This document shows positions 35,525 to 41,692 of a DNA stretch of 41,692 nucleotides, piece by piece; position 1 is the first letter of the stretch, and every line of letters begins with the position of its first letter. This DNA comes from Gemmatimonadota bacterium (lineage in GTDB: Bacteria; Gemmatimonadota; Gemmatimonadetes; Longimicrobiales; Gaopeijiaceae). The position numbers and the translations under genes were made by a program. The stretch is taken from positions 1 to 41,692 of the forward strand of contig VXQO01000024.1 in the NCBI GenBank assembly GCA_009838975.1. Reading direction: 5' to 3'. The notes under the pieces were generated by a model that did not search any database, had not been told where the DNA came from, and saw only the letters and a program-made list of their open reading frames with translations.

Positions 35525-35635
35525 GCATTGGCAATGGACATCCGCTTGACTACCGGCCCCCCGCGCACCAGCATGGCAGCAGACGAGCGCCCGCCGAGGG
35601 CGCCGACAAAGGCCCGCCCCAACAGGGAGACCCCA

Positions 35636-36760
35636 ATGACGAAGCGAACCCTTTCATGGTTTCTGCTGCTCCCCGGCCTGACGCTTGCCGCCGCCTGCGC
35701 CCCTGAAGCCGCAGAGGAACAAGAAGCCCCCGCCGACCCCACCGACGTCCCGGACCCGGCGATGGCCGGTCTGCCGGACCCGGCCGCCGAGGTGCTCGCC
35801 GACTGGGTCGACCTTCCCGACGAACGCGAATGGGGCTCCACGGCCGGGGTCGACGTCGATCCGATCGACGGACACATCTGGGCCTACGACCGCTGCGGCG
35901 GCGTGGGACTGGCTGGCGGATGCGCGGAGACCCTGGTCGATCCGATCTTCAAGTTTCATCGCGAGACCGGAGAGATCCTCGCCAGTTTCGGTGCGGGACT
36001 CTTCGTCCTTCCGCACGGGATCCACGTGGACGCGGACGGCAACGTCTGGGTCACGGACTCGATGGGTACCGTGGACAAGGGCCACCAGGTCATCAAGTTC
36101 AGCCCGGAGGGCGAGGTGCTGATGGCGCTGGGCCAGCCGGGAAGGGTGGGCACCGAACCGGGCCTGTTCAACCAGCCCTGCGACGTGATCACGGCGCCGA
36201 ACGGCGACATCTTCGTCTCGGACGGGCACAGCGGACAGAACGCCAACCCGCCTGAGGGTTCGACGGGCCGCATCATCAAGTTCTCCCCGGAGGGCGAGTA
36301 CATCATGGAGTGGGGCCAGATCGGCGACGGTCCGGGCGAGTTCCGCACTCCGCACGCGCTCGAGATGGATTCGCAGGGCCGCCTCTTCGTCGCGGACCGC
36401 GGCAACCACCGCATCCAGATCTTCGACCAGGACGGCAACCATCTGGACTCGTACTACCAGTTCAGCCGCATCAGCGGGCTCTACATCGACGCGGACGACA
36501 ACCTCTACGCGATCGACTCCGAGTCCAACCCGAACAACCACGACGGCTGGATGACCGGGATCCGGATCGGCCACGCGTCGGAGGACCGGGTCACGGCGTT
36601 CATTCCGCCGCACGCCATCTCCGAGGACCGGCCGTACGGCTACGCCGGAGAGGGCGTCGCAGCGGACTGGGACGGCAACGTGTACGCCGCGGAAGGGCCG
36701 ATATCGCTCGCCGCCGCGGGCGGTGGCCTTACCAAGTACGTGCGTTCAGAGGGGAATTAG
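35636..36760 (+). CDS. NHL-repeat (peptidylglycine-lyase-like) lipoprotein
   Basis: The 374-residue protein has a lipobox at the end of a 21-residue signal (TLAAAC, cysteine 21) followed by an acidic, Pro-rich linker. The body has NHL-type blades: LPHGIHVDADGNVWVTDS, FNQPCDVITAPNGDIFVSD, RTPHALEMDSQGRLFVADRGNHRIQIFDQDGN. This order resembles the peptidyl-alpha-hydroxyglycine alpha-amidating lyase (PAL) fold, but the catalytic identity is only a suggestion. A GGGAGA element lies upstream of the ATG. The gene is divergent from the lipoprotein-pncB-pncA unit and is followed after 72 bases by the sirtuin gene. Confidence 0.8.
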   Translation: MTKRTLSWFLLLPGLTLAAACAPEAAEEQEAPADPTDVPDPAMAGLPDPAAEVLADWVDLPDEREWGSTAGVDVDPIDGHIWAYDRCGGVGLAGGCAETLVDPIFKFHRETGEILASFGAGLFVLPHGIHVDADGNVWVTDSMGTVDKGHQVIKFSPEGEVLMALGQPGRVGTEPGLFNQPCDVITAPNGDIFVSDGHSGQNANPPEGSTGRIIKFSPEGEYIMEWGQIGDGPGEFRTPHALEMDSQGRLFVADRGNHRIQIFDQDGNHLDSYYQFSRISGLYIDADDNLYAIDSESNPNNHDGWMTGIRIGHASEDRVTAFIPPHAISEDRPYGYAGEGVAADWDGNVYAAEGPISLAAAGGGLTKYVRSEGN

Positions 36761-36832
36761 GGCGGCGCCGGCCGCCACGGCAACCGCCCCGATGACCACC
36801 GGCGGGCCGGCCATGCCCGTCGCGCCTGCGTG

Positions 36833-37588
36833 ATGCCCGGCGCCCTCGCGTTGCGTGAAGCCCGCGCCCTGGTGCGCGACGCGCGCCGCGTCGTAGCGCT
36901 GACCGGCGCGGGCATCTCCGCCGAGTCCGGCGTCCCCACCTTTCGCGACGCGGGCGGCCTGTGGCGCACCTACCGCCCCGAGGAGCTCGCCACCCCGGAG
37001 GCGCTGGCGCGTGATCCCCACACGGTGTGGGAATGGTACGATCATCGCCGCGGCTTCCTGGCCACCTGCGAGCCCAACCCCGCCCACCGCGCCCTCGCGC
37101 GCTTCTTCCTGCGGCGCGGGACGGCCGGGCTGATCACCCAGAACGTCGACGGACTGCACTCCCGCGCCGCGCACGAGGAGGCGGGCGGCGGGGCGCCCGA
37201 CGCGGCCCTGCCCGTCGAACTGCACGGCATGATCGCGCGCGACCGCTGCAACGTCTGCGGCCAGCGCGCGCCCGGCGAGCCTCTCGGCGACCATCTCCCC
37301 CGCTGCGCCCGCTGCGGCGGCCTGCGCCGCCCGGACGTCGTCCTCTTCGGCGAGCAGCTCGACGCCGCCTCGCTCGCAAGCGCCCAGTCGATGGCCGCGC
37401 GGGCCGACCTCTGCCTCGTCATCGGCACCAGCGCCGAGGTGTACCCGGCCGCCGCCATCCCGTGGACCACCCTGCACTCCGGCGGCCACGTCATCGAGGT
37501 CAACACGCAGCCCACCTCGCTGACGCGCGCGGCCTCGACAGCCGTCCACGGCAAGGCAGGCGAGGTGCTCCCCGCGCTGCTCGAGTAG
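36833..37588 (+). CDS. cobB: NAD-dependent deacylase, SIRT5-like sirtuin
   Basis: The 251-residue sirtuin removes acyl groups from lysines with NAD. GAGISAESGVPTFRD at about 25-39 and QNVDGLH at 103-109 are the NAD-binding hallmarks. H131 (ELHG) is the catalytic histidine. Zinc cysteines are C139, C142, C158 and C161. Y69-x-x-R72 (WEWYDHRRG) is the acid-acyl motif of SIRT5, which favours succinyl or malonyl lysine. The start is uncertain between GTG at 36830 and ATG at 36833; I use the ATG. No good ribosome site is evident. Confidence 0.93.
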   Translation: MPGALALREARALVRDARRVVALTGAGISAESGVPTFRDAGGLWRTYRPEELATPEALARDPHTVWEWYDHRRGFLATCEPNPAHRALARFFLRRGTAGLITQNVDGLHSRAAHEEAGGGAPDAALPVELHGMIARDRCNVCGQRAPGEPLGDHLPRCARCGGLRRPDVVLFGEQLDAASLASAQSMAARADLCLVIGTSAEVYPAAAIPWTTLHSGGHVIEVNTQPTSLTRAASTAVHGKAGEVLPALLE

Positions 37589-37728
37589 GGCCCCTCCCCG
37601 CGGGAACCCGGGAACACCGGGAACCGCATTCCGATCCACTCGTGTAGCACCCGACAGAGGACCGGCACATATCCGTACGACGTCCGCGTCGGATGGGACC
37701 AGGGATTCGATGAACCGATTATCTATTG

Positions 37729-37815
37729 TATAATGAGCGGTTTTGATGTACGTTACTGGCCCAATATCGTAGATACACGTCTCTCTATAGCGGATACAGT
37801 CGTTTTGAATCGCAT
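37729..37815 (+). promoter_or_regulatory. AT-rich promoter/operator-like region at the carH start
   Basis: A consensus -10, TATAAT (37729-37734), overlaps the ATG of the downstream regulator (37733). The -35 side is poor. The first 85 bases of the coding sequence are AT-rich, with two GATACA repeats (37772-37777 and 37793-37798) 21 bases apart. This may be an autoregulatory site. Confidence 0.4.
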
Positions 37816-38749
37816 CGTCCATTCGACCGAAACCGACCTCAGCACCGGCGAAATCGCGGAGCTCCTCGGCGTTCATGCCTCGACCGTGAAGCGCTGGTTC
37901 AGGGGCGGTGCGAGGGCAGGCGGCCGGGGTCGAGTCCCCACCACGGCGGGCGGGCACCGCCGCGTTTCGCTCGATCTGGCGCTGCGAGTGGCCCGCGACC
38001 GTGGCCACGAGGTCTATCTGCACCGCTTCGACTCCGAAGCCGTCCGTGTCTGGCGGGCGATCCGGGCGCTCAAGCGTGGTCGTGCGGAATCCGCGCAGGA
38101 CCTGCTCATCGCGTGGTTGAAGGGCCGGCGCACCCGCCTCATCGGTCACTTCCTCCGACACCTCGCCACCGTCGAGGATCCCGTCGATCCCGCCGTTCTC
38201 GACGGCGTCTTCGGAGGGTTCATGCGGCGCGTGGGCGACGCCTGGGCGAGCGGCGACCTGCGGATCAGCGACGAGCGCGCCGCTACCCGTGAGGTCTCGG
38301 AAGCCATCTACGCCCTGCTTGACTCGCTGGACCGGGCGGAACACGAGCCGGATCCGGGAAGCCCGACGGCGGTGGTCGCGACGGTCGAACCCGATCAGCA
38401 CATACTGGGCTCGCTCCTGGTCCGCCTGGTTCTGGCCCAGCGCGGCTGGAACGTGGAGCACCTCGGCACGGGGCTCCCCATTGCGGAGATCGTCGCGACC
38501 CAGCGCGCCCTGGGTGCGTCGCTCATGTGCGTGTCGTTCACGCCTCCCCGGGGGGCCGCGGACGTTCACAGGCTGTTCGAGGTGGCCGGAAGTCTGGCGG
38601 ATCCCTGCCACCCCTGTTCCCTGCTCGTCGGCGGCAGTGCCGCACAGAGTGCACGGGTCCCCGCCCACGGCCACCCGTTCTCGGACCTCAGGATCCTGGC
38701 GAACCTCGCCGAACTCAGCGACTGGCTGGAGGAACACCGCCATGCCTGA
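37733..38749 (+). CDS. CarH-like B12-binding MerR-type transcriptional regulator
   Basis: The 338-residue protein has a MerR-type winged helix (about 35-90: LSTGEIAELLGVHASTVKRWF and TTAGGHRRVSLD) followed by a four-helix B12-binding cap and a B12-binding Rossmann domain. DQHILG, with H223, matches the DxHxxG cobalamin-ligand motif. In the cap, the usual Wx9EH motif that surrounds the upper adenosyl ligand reads W171-x9-E181-R182. CarH represses carotenoid genes in the dark and releases DNA when light breaks the Co-C bond. The start may be the ATG at 37733 or a TTG at 37805 (see the AT-rich region). The stop overlaps the cruF start by eight bases. Confidence 0.85.
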   Translation: MSGFDVRYWPNIVDTRLSIADTVVLNRIVHSTETDLSTGEIAELLGVHASTVKRWFRGGARAGGRGRVPTTAGGHRRVSLDLALRVARDRGHEVYLHRFDSEAVRVWRAIRALKRGRAESAQDLLIAWLKGRRTRLIGHFLRHLATVEDPVDPAVLDGVFGGFMRRVGDAWASGDLRISDERAATREVSEAIYALLDSLDRAEHEPDPGSPTAVVATVEPDQHILGSLLVRLVLAQRGWNVEHLGTGLPIAEIVATQRALGASLMCVSFTPPRGAADVHRLFEVAGSLADPCHPCSLLVGGSAAQSARVPAHGHPFSDLRILANLAELSDWLEEHRHA

Positions 38750-39593
38750 GTCGCGTCGCGTTTTCACCCGGCTCGACCTGTGGAGCCTGGTCACCCTCGG
38801 CCTCTTCACGGCGGTCGTGGTCGCGGGCTTCGGGTCGTTCGGACGGCACCCGGAGCTCCTCGCGCGGTTTCCTTCGTCGCGGGAGTTCTATCCGGTGGCG
38901 TTCGAGGTCTTCGCGCGCGGTCACGTGATCCTGGCGTTCGCGGTGCTTGGGCTGCTCCTGATCCCGCGGGTGGGCGCGAAGTGGATCCCGGCACTGATCG
39001 TGGCCGTTGTGCTGTCGCTGGGAATGGAACTGCTGGGCACTGCGACCGGATTCCCGTTCAGCGGCTACCGGTACACCGAACTGCTCGGCTACCGGGTCGC
39101 CGGACTGGTTCCACTCCTGATCCCGTTCAGCTGGTTCATGATGGGCTTCCCGTCGTACGTGCTGGCGAGGCGGATTGTCACGGGACGGCTTGCGCGGCTG
39201 GCGCTCGGCTCACTGCTCCTCGTGATCTGGGATCTGACACTCGATCCTGCCATGAGCGAGCTCTCGCCGTACTGGGTCTGGGAGACCGCCGGCGTCTACT
39301 ACGGGATGCCGCTGGTCAACCTGGCGGGGTGGTTCGGAACAGGGTTGCTGATCATGGCCGGGTTCGACGCCGTGGGGGTCGGCGCGGGCGCGGACCGGAT
39401 CCCCGCGCCGGTGATGGAGATCTACTACGCGACGGTGCTGGCGCTGTCGCTCGCGATGACATTGGTCGCCGGCTACTGGCTGGCGGTGCTTCTGACCCTC
39501 GCTTCACTCGCTGGAGTGAAGGCGCTGGCGGGGGCCGGGGCTTCGGCGGGCGCCGAAGCGGGAACAACGTGGTGGGCGGCAAGGGCTCGATGA
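38742..39593 (+). CDS. cruF: CruF-like carotenoid 1',2'-hydratase, membrane protein
   Basis: The 283-residue protein has six or seven hydrophobic segments: SLVTLGLFTAVVVAGF, ILAFAVLGLLLIP, ALIVAVVLSLGMELLG and so on. The motifs GFPFSGYRYTELLG and WDLTLDPAMSELSPYWVWE fit the CruF / DUF422 family, which hydrates the psi end group of bacterioruberin, myxol or deinoxanthin-type carotenoids. It sits between the light-regulator gene and the phytoene synthase gene, which is why I prefer CruF over other DUF422 proteins. Its stop overlaps the next ATG (ATGA). The C-terminus is Ala/Gly-rich and variable. Confidence 0.85.
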   Translation: MPESRRVFTRLDLWSLVTLGLFTAVVVAGFGSFGRHPELLARFPSSREFYPVAFEVFARGHVILAFAVLGLLLIPRVGAKWIPALIVAVVLSLGMELLGTATGFPFSGYRYTELLGYRVAGLVPLLIPFSWFMMGFPSYVLARRIVTGRLARLALGSLLLVIWDLTLDPAMSELSPYWVWETAGVYYGMPLVNLAGWFGTGLLIMAGFDAVGVGAGADRIPAPVMEIYYATVLALSLAMTLVAGYWLAVLLTLASLAGVKALAGAGASAGAEAGTTWWAARAR

Positions 39594-41515
39594 TGGGGGC
39601 CGGACTCGTGAGAACGGGGCTCGGCCGGGGAGCCGCTTCGGCGGCGAGGCTGGGAGTGGCAATTCCGCCTGTGAGGGGGAAGCTCCTTCGTCCGCTCACC
39701 GCGTTTTCCCTCGCGTCCGCCGATCGGCGTGAATCGCTCGGCGACCGATTCTGGTTCGGTTGTCTCGCGGTCCAGATGGCACACGAGGCTTCACTTCAGC
39801 ACGACGACGTGCTCGACAGCGGATTCGGGCGGCGCAACGCGGCCACGCTGCTGGCCCGCGAGGGTCCGGGCGCGGCGCTGCTTTTGGGGGACCTGTATCT
39901 GACCGGGTCGTACCGGGTCGCGAGCCTGACCGGGTCGGAAGGATTCCTCACCGACTTCATGCGGGCGGTGGAAGAGACGGTCCGGGGCGAACGGATGCAG
40001 GGAGAACTGGGAGCCGCCGAGGATCCCGGGGCGGTCTACGAAGAGGTGGTGCGCGCCAAGAGCGGTGCCCTGTTCGGCGCGGCGGCAGCGTTGCCGGGCT
40101 GGACCGGCGACGCGGCGGCGGCCGGTGGCGCTCCCGTCCTTCCGGACACACTCCGCGAAGTCGGAATCGAACTGGGGGCCTTCTATCAGCTGGTCGACGA
40201 CTTCCTCGACTACTGTCCTGCGGACGATACGGGCAAGGCGAAGCTTCAGGACTTCAACAACCGGATCTGGACTTCGGTCCTGGGCTCGCGCGGCGTAGCC
40301 TGGTTCGATCGGACGCCGGGAGAAGCCGTGGCGGAGTTCTTCCGCGCGGGAAGTGCGGGGGCCGGACGACGGTCGATGGCCGAGCTGGCGATGGAGCGCC
40401 TGGAGGAGCGGGGATCGGCGCTGGTGGAGCGGTTGCACGGCGCCGGATCGGCAGGGGCACTCGTCGACATCGTGACCGGCTGGATCGATCGTTGCGGCGA
40501 CGCTGCCCGGGCCGGAAGCGGTGTCGGTGTGACCGTGCCCGCCGTATTGCCGGAGCGGCCGAGGGTGGTGGCGGCCACGACGGTGTCACGGATCGCGACC
40601 CGCGCGCTGGCGCTCGGACCGCCGTCGCAATGGGGACGCTTCTTCGCCCGCAACAGCCGCAGCTTTTCGTTCGCGTCGGCGCTGTTCCCGCCGGAGGAAC
40701 GGAGGATGGTGCGCGAGATCTATACCTTCTGCCGCTTCACCGACGATCTGGTGGACAAGGGCGGTGAACCGGCCGTGCGGCTCCACGAAACCCTCGACGC
40801 CTGGGCGGAGATCGCCCGTTCCGCGTACGGGGGTCATGCCACGGGCATCCCGCTGGCGGATGTGGTGATGGGCAGGATGGCGGAGATGCGGATCCCCTTC
40901 GCCCTGGCTTCAGAGCTGATCGAAGGCGTGCGCATGGACGTGGAGCCGCACGGCTACCCCTCGATGCACGACCTTAGGCGCTACACCCACCGGGTCGCTT
41001 CGGTCGTGGGCGGGTGGCTGACGCAGGCGTTCGGAGTGCGCGATCCGTGGGTGCTGGAGCGCGCGCACGATCTCGGTCACGCCATGCAGCTGACCAACAT
41101 CGTGCGCGACGTGGGCGAGGACCTGGGCATGGGCCGGATCTATCTGCCCGCGGATCGCATGGCGTTCCATGGCGTAACGGCCGAGTCGCTTCTGGCGATG
41201 AAGGCGCGGTTGCAGGGGGGTGGTCGGGTGGATCGCGCCTACGTTGCGCTGCTGGAGGAGTTCATGGCCAGGGCGGACTCCGCCTACGCCGCGGCCTACG
41301 AAGGCATGCCCTTCCTGCCGGCCCGCTTCCGACGGCCGGTTGCGGTGGCTGCACAGGTGTACCGGGGCATCCACGACCGGGTGCGCGCCAACGGCTACGA
41401 CAACCTCAACCGGCGCGCGTACACGACGCTGCGGGGGAAGATCATCCTCGGAAGGCAGGGACTCGGACGCCTGGCGCGGGCGCCCGGGCACCCGGAGTTC
41501 GCCGGTGCGCGATGA
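39590..41515 (+). CDS. crtB: Fused polyprenyl diphosphate synthase-phytoene synthase
   Basis: A 641-residue fusion. Residues about 20-300 are a trans-prenyl-diphosphate synthase: a GKLLRP motif, DDVLD (72-76) as the first aspartate-rich motif and DDFLD (203-207) as the second. The length is a little short for a full GGPP synthase. A linker follows, then a phytoene/squalene synthase domain (about 350-630) with RSFSFASALFPPEE, TDDLVD (D385) and LTNIVRDVGEDLGMGRIYLP as the two aspartate-rich motifs. One chain could therefore make and then condense GGPP. The ATG at 39590 overlaps the cruF stop, and the stop overlaps crtI (GTG at 41505). The fusion itself is unusual. Confidence 0.87.
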   Translation: MMGAGLVRTGLGRGAASAARLGVAIPPVRGKLLRPLTAFSLASADRRESLGDRFWFGCLAVQMAHEASLQHDDVLDSGFGRRNAATLLAREGPGAALLLGDLYLTGSYRVASLTGSEGFLTDFMRAVEETVRGERMQGELGAAEDPGAVYEEVVRAKSGALFGAAAALPGWTGDAAAAGGAPVLPDTLREVGIELGAFYQLVDDFLDYCPADDTGKAKLQDFNNRIWTSVLGSRGVAWFDRTPGEAVAEFFRAGSAGAGRRSMAELAMERLEERGSALVERLHGAGSAGALVDIVTGWIDRCGDAARAGSGVGVTVPAVLPERPRVVAATTVSRIATRALALGPPSQWGRFFARNSRSFSFASALFPPEERRMVREIYTFCRFTDDLVDKGGEPAVRLHETLDAWAEIARSAYGGHATGIPLADVVMGRMAEMRIPFALASELIEGVRMDVEPHGYPSMHDLRRYTHRVASVVGGWLTQAFGVRDPWVLERAHDLGHAMQLTNIVRDVGEDLGMGRIYLPADRMAFHGVTAESLLAMKARLQGGGRVDRAYVALLEEFMARADSAYAAAYEGMPFLPARFRRPVAVAAQVYRGIHDRVRANGYDNLNRRAYTTLRGKIILGRQGLGRLARAPGHPEFAGAR

Positions 41516-41692
41516 CCGGCTGCGACGGCAGGCCCGCGGTCGCCCCCTCCGCGCCGTCGTCATCGGAAGCGGCTTCGGCGGTCTGGCGGCGGCGGTGCGG
41601 CTGCAGGCGGCCGGCGTAGCCACCACGCTGATCGAGCAGCGGGGGCAACTCGGCGGGCGGGCGGGCCGAATCCGCGACTCGGGCTACACCTT
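41505..41692 (+). CDS. crtI: Phytoene desaturase CrtI, N-terminal fragment at window end
   Basis: The reading frame starts at a GTG at 41505 (11 bases overlapping the fusion gene) and runs off the window after 62 codons. After an Arg-rich N-terminus it reads RAVVIGSGFGGLAAAVRLQ, the Rossmann dinucleotide motif GxGxxG, then ATTLIEQRGQLGGRAG, the FAD-binding pattern of CrtI-type carotene desaturases and related oxidases. The genome context (phytoene synthase, CruF, CarH-like regulator) supports CrtI. A CrtO-type ketolase or other amine-oxidase-like enzyme cannot be excluded from this short piece. The start codon is weakly supported. Confidence 0.75.
   Translation, partial: MRDDRLRRQARGRPLRAVVIGSGFGGLAAAVRLQAAGVATTLIEQRGQLGGRAGRIRDSGYT

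Noticed and set aside
37620-37640. GGGAAC-type short repeats after the sirtuin gene as a terminator or repeat array
   Set aside because: The GGGAAC units (7-9 base spacing) are too few and too irregular, and no T-run follows a stable hairpin.
36746-38809. 687-residue minus-strand frame opposite the sirtuin and CarH-like genes
   Set aside because: It covers two intact genes and the AT-rich intergenic patch; the product has no recognisable features.

Overview
The window is about 41.7 kb of high-GC bacterial DNA with tight gene packing and many 4-base ATGA/GTGA/TTGA overlaps between stop and start codons. Several traits together suggest a Gemmatimonadota-like heterotroph, possibly close to the sponge- and marine-associated lineages: a SusC/SusD pair, a GLPGLI-family protein, repeated 6-bladed beta-propeller proteins, secreted S9 peptidases and metal amidohydrolases, a menaquinone gene cluster, and carotenoid genes next to a B12-binding regulator. 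This assignment is an inference from gene content. There is no rRNA or other phylogenetic marker, and I saw no tRNA, CRISPR array, IS element or prophage.

Layout. 1-2538: 3' part of a secreted Ig-domain metallopeptidase. 2561-4904 (minus): greA, then purK and purE (purine step AIR to CAIR). 5149-8684 (plus): acyl-CoA oxidase/dehydrogenase and a beta-propeller protein. 8719-9302 (minus): a hicAB-type toxin-antitoxin pair with a well-formed promoter and operator. 9458-10636 (plus): a GLPGLI-family protein running antisense into tyrS. 10415-18339 (minus): menF-menD-menB-menA-menE-tyrS, a compact menaquinone operon ending in tyrosyl-tRNA synthetase; a small lipoprotein gene (18377-18877) lies upstream of it. 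18937-21641 (plus): polyphosphate kinase coupled to a small TonB plug-like protein. 21859-31923 (plus): a SusC-SusD-S9-S9-amidohydrolase operon that looks like a peptide capture and degradation locus, followed by a beta-propeller lipoprotein. 33208-35524 (minus): lipoprotein, pncB and pncA (NAD salvage). 35636-37588 (plus): NHL-repeat lipoprotein and a SIRT5-like sirtuin. 37733-41692 (plus): CarH-like B12 regulator, cruF, a GGPP synthase-phytoene synthase fusion, and the start of crtI.

How the genes work together. The men cluster makes the respiratory quinone from chorismate, but menC and menH are not in the window. The SusCD locus would import oligopeptides released by the secreted S9 peptidases. 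PncA and PncB recycle nicotinamide, which the nearby sirtuin would release. The carotenoid operon carries its own putative light/B12 sensor and would build and desaturate phytoene and hydrate the psi end group.

The most unusual non-coding signal is a short AT-rich inverted-repeat motif, ATGTAA-N8-TTACAT. It occurs as a tandem pair phased by 21 bp upstream of greA, as a second 21-bp-phased pair inside menE, and as a single near-perfect copy inside a beta-propeller gene. It stands out sharply from the GC-rich surroundings and may be an uncharacterised operator or a small dispersed repeat.
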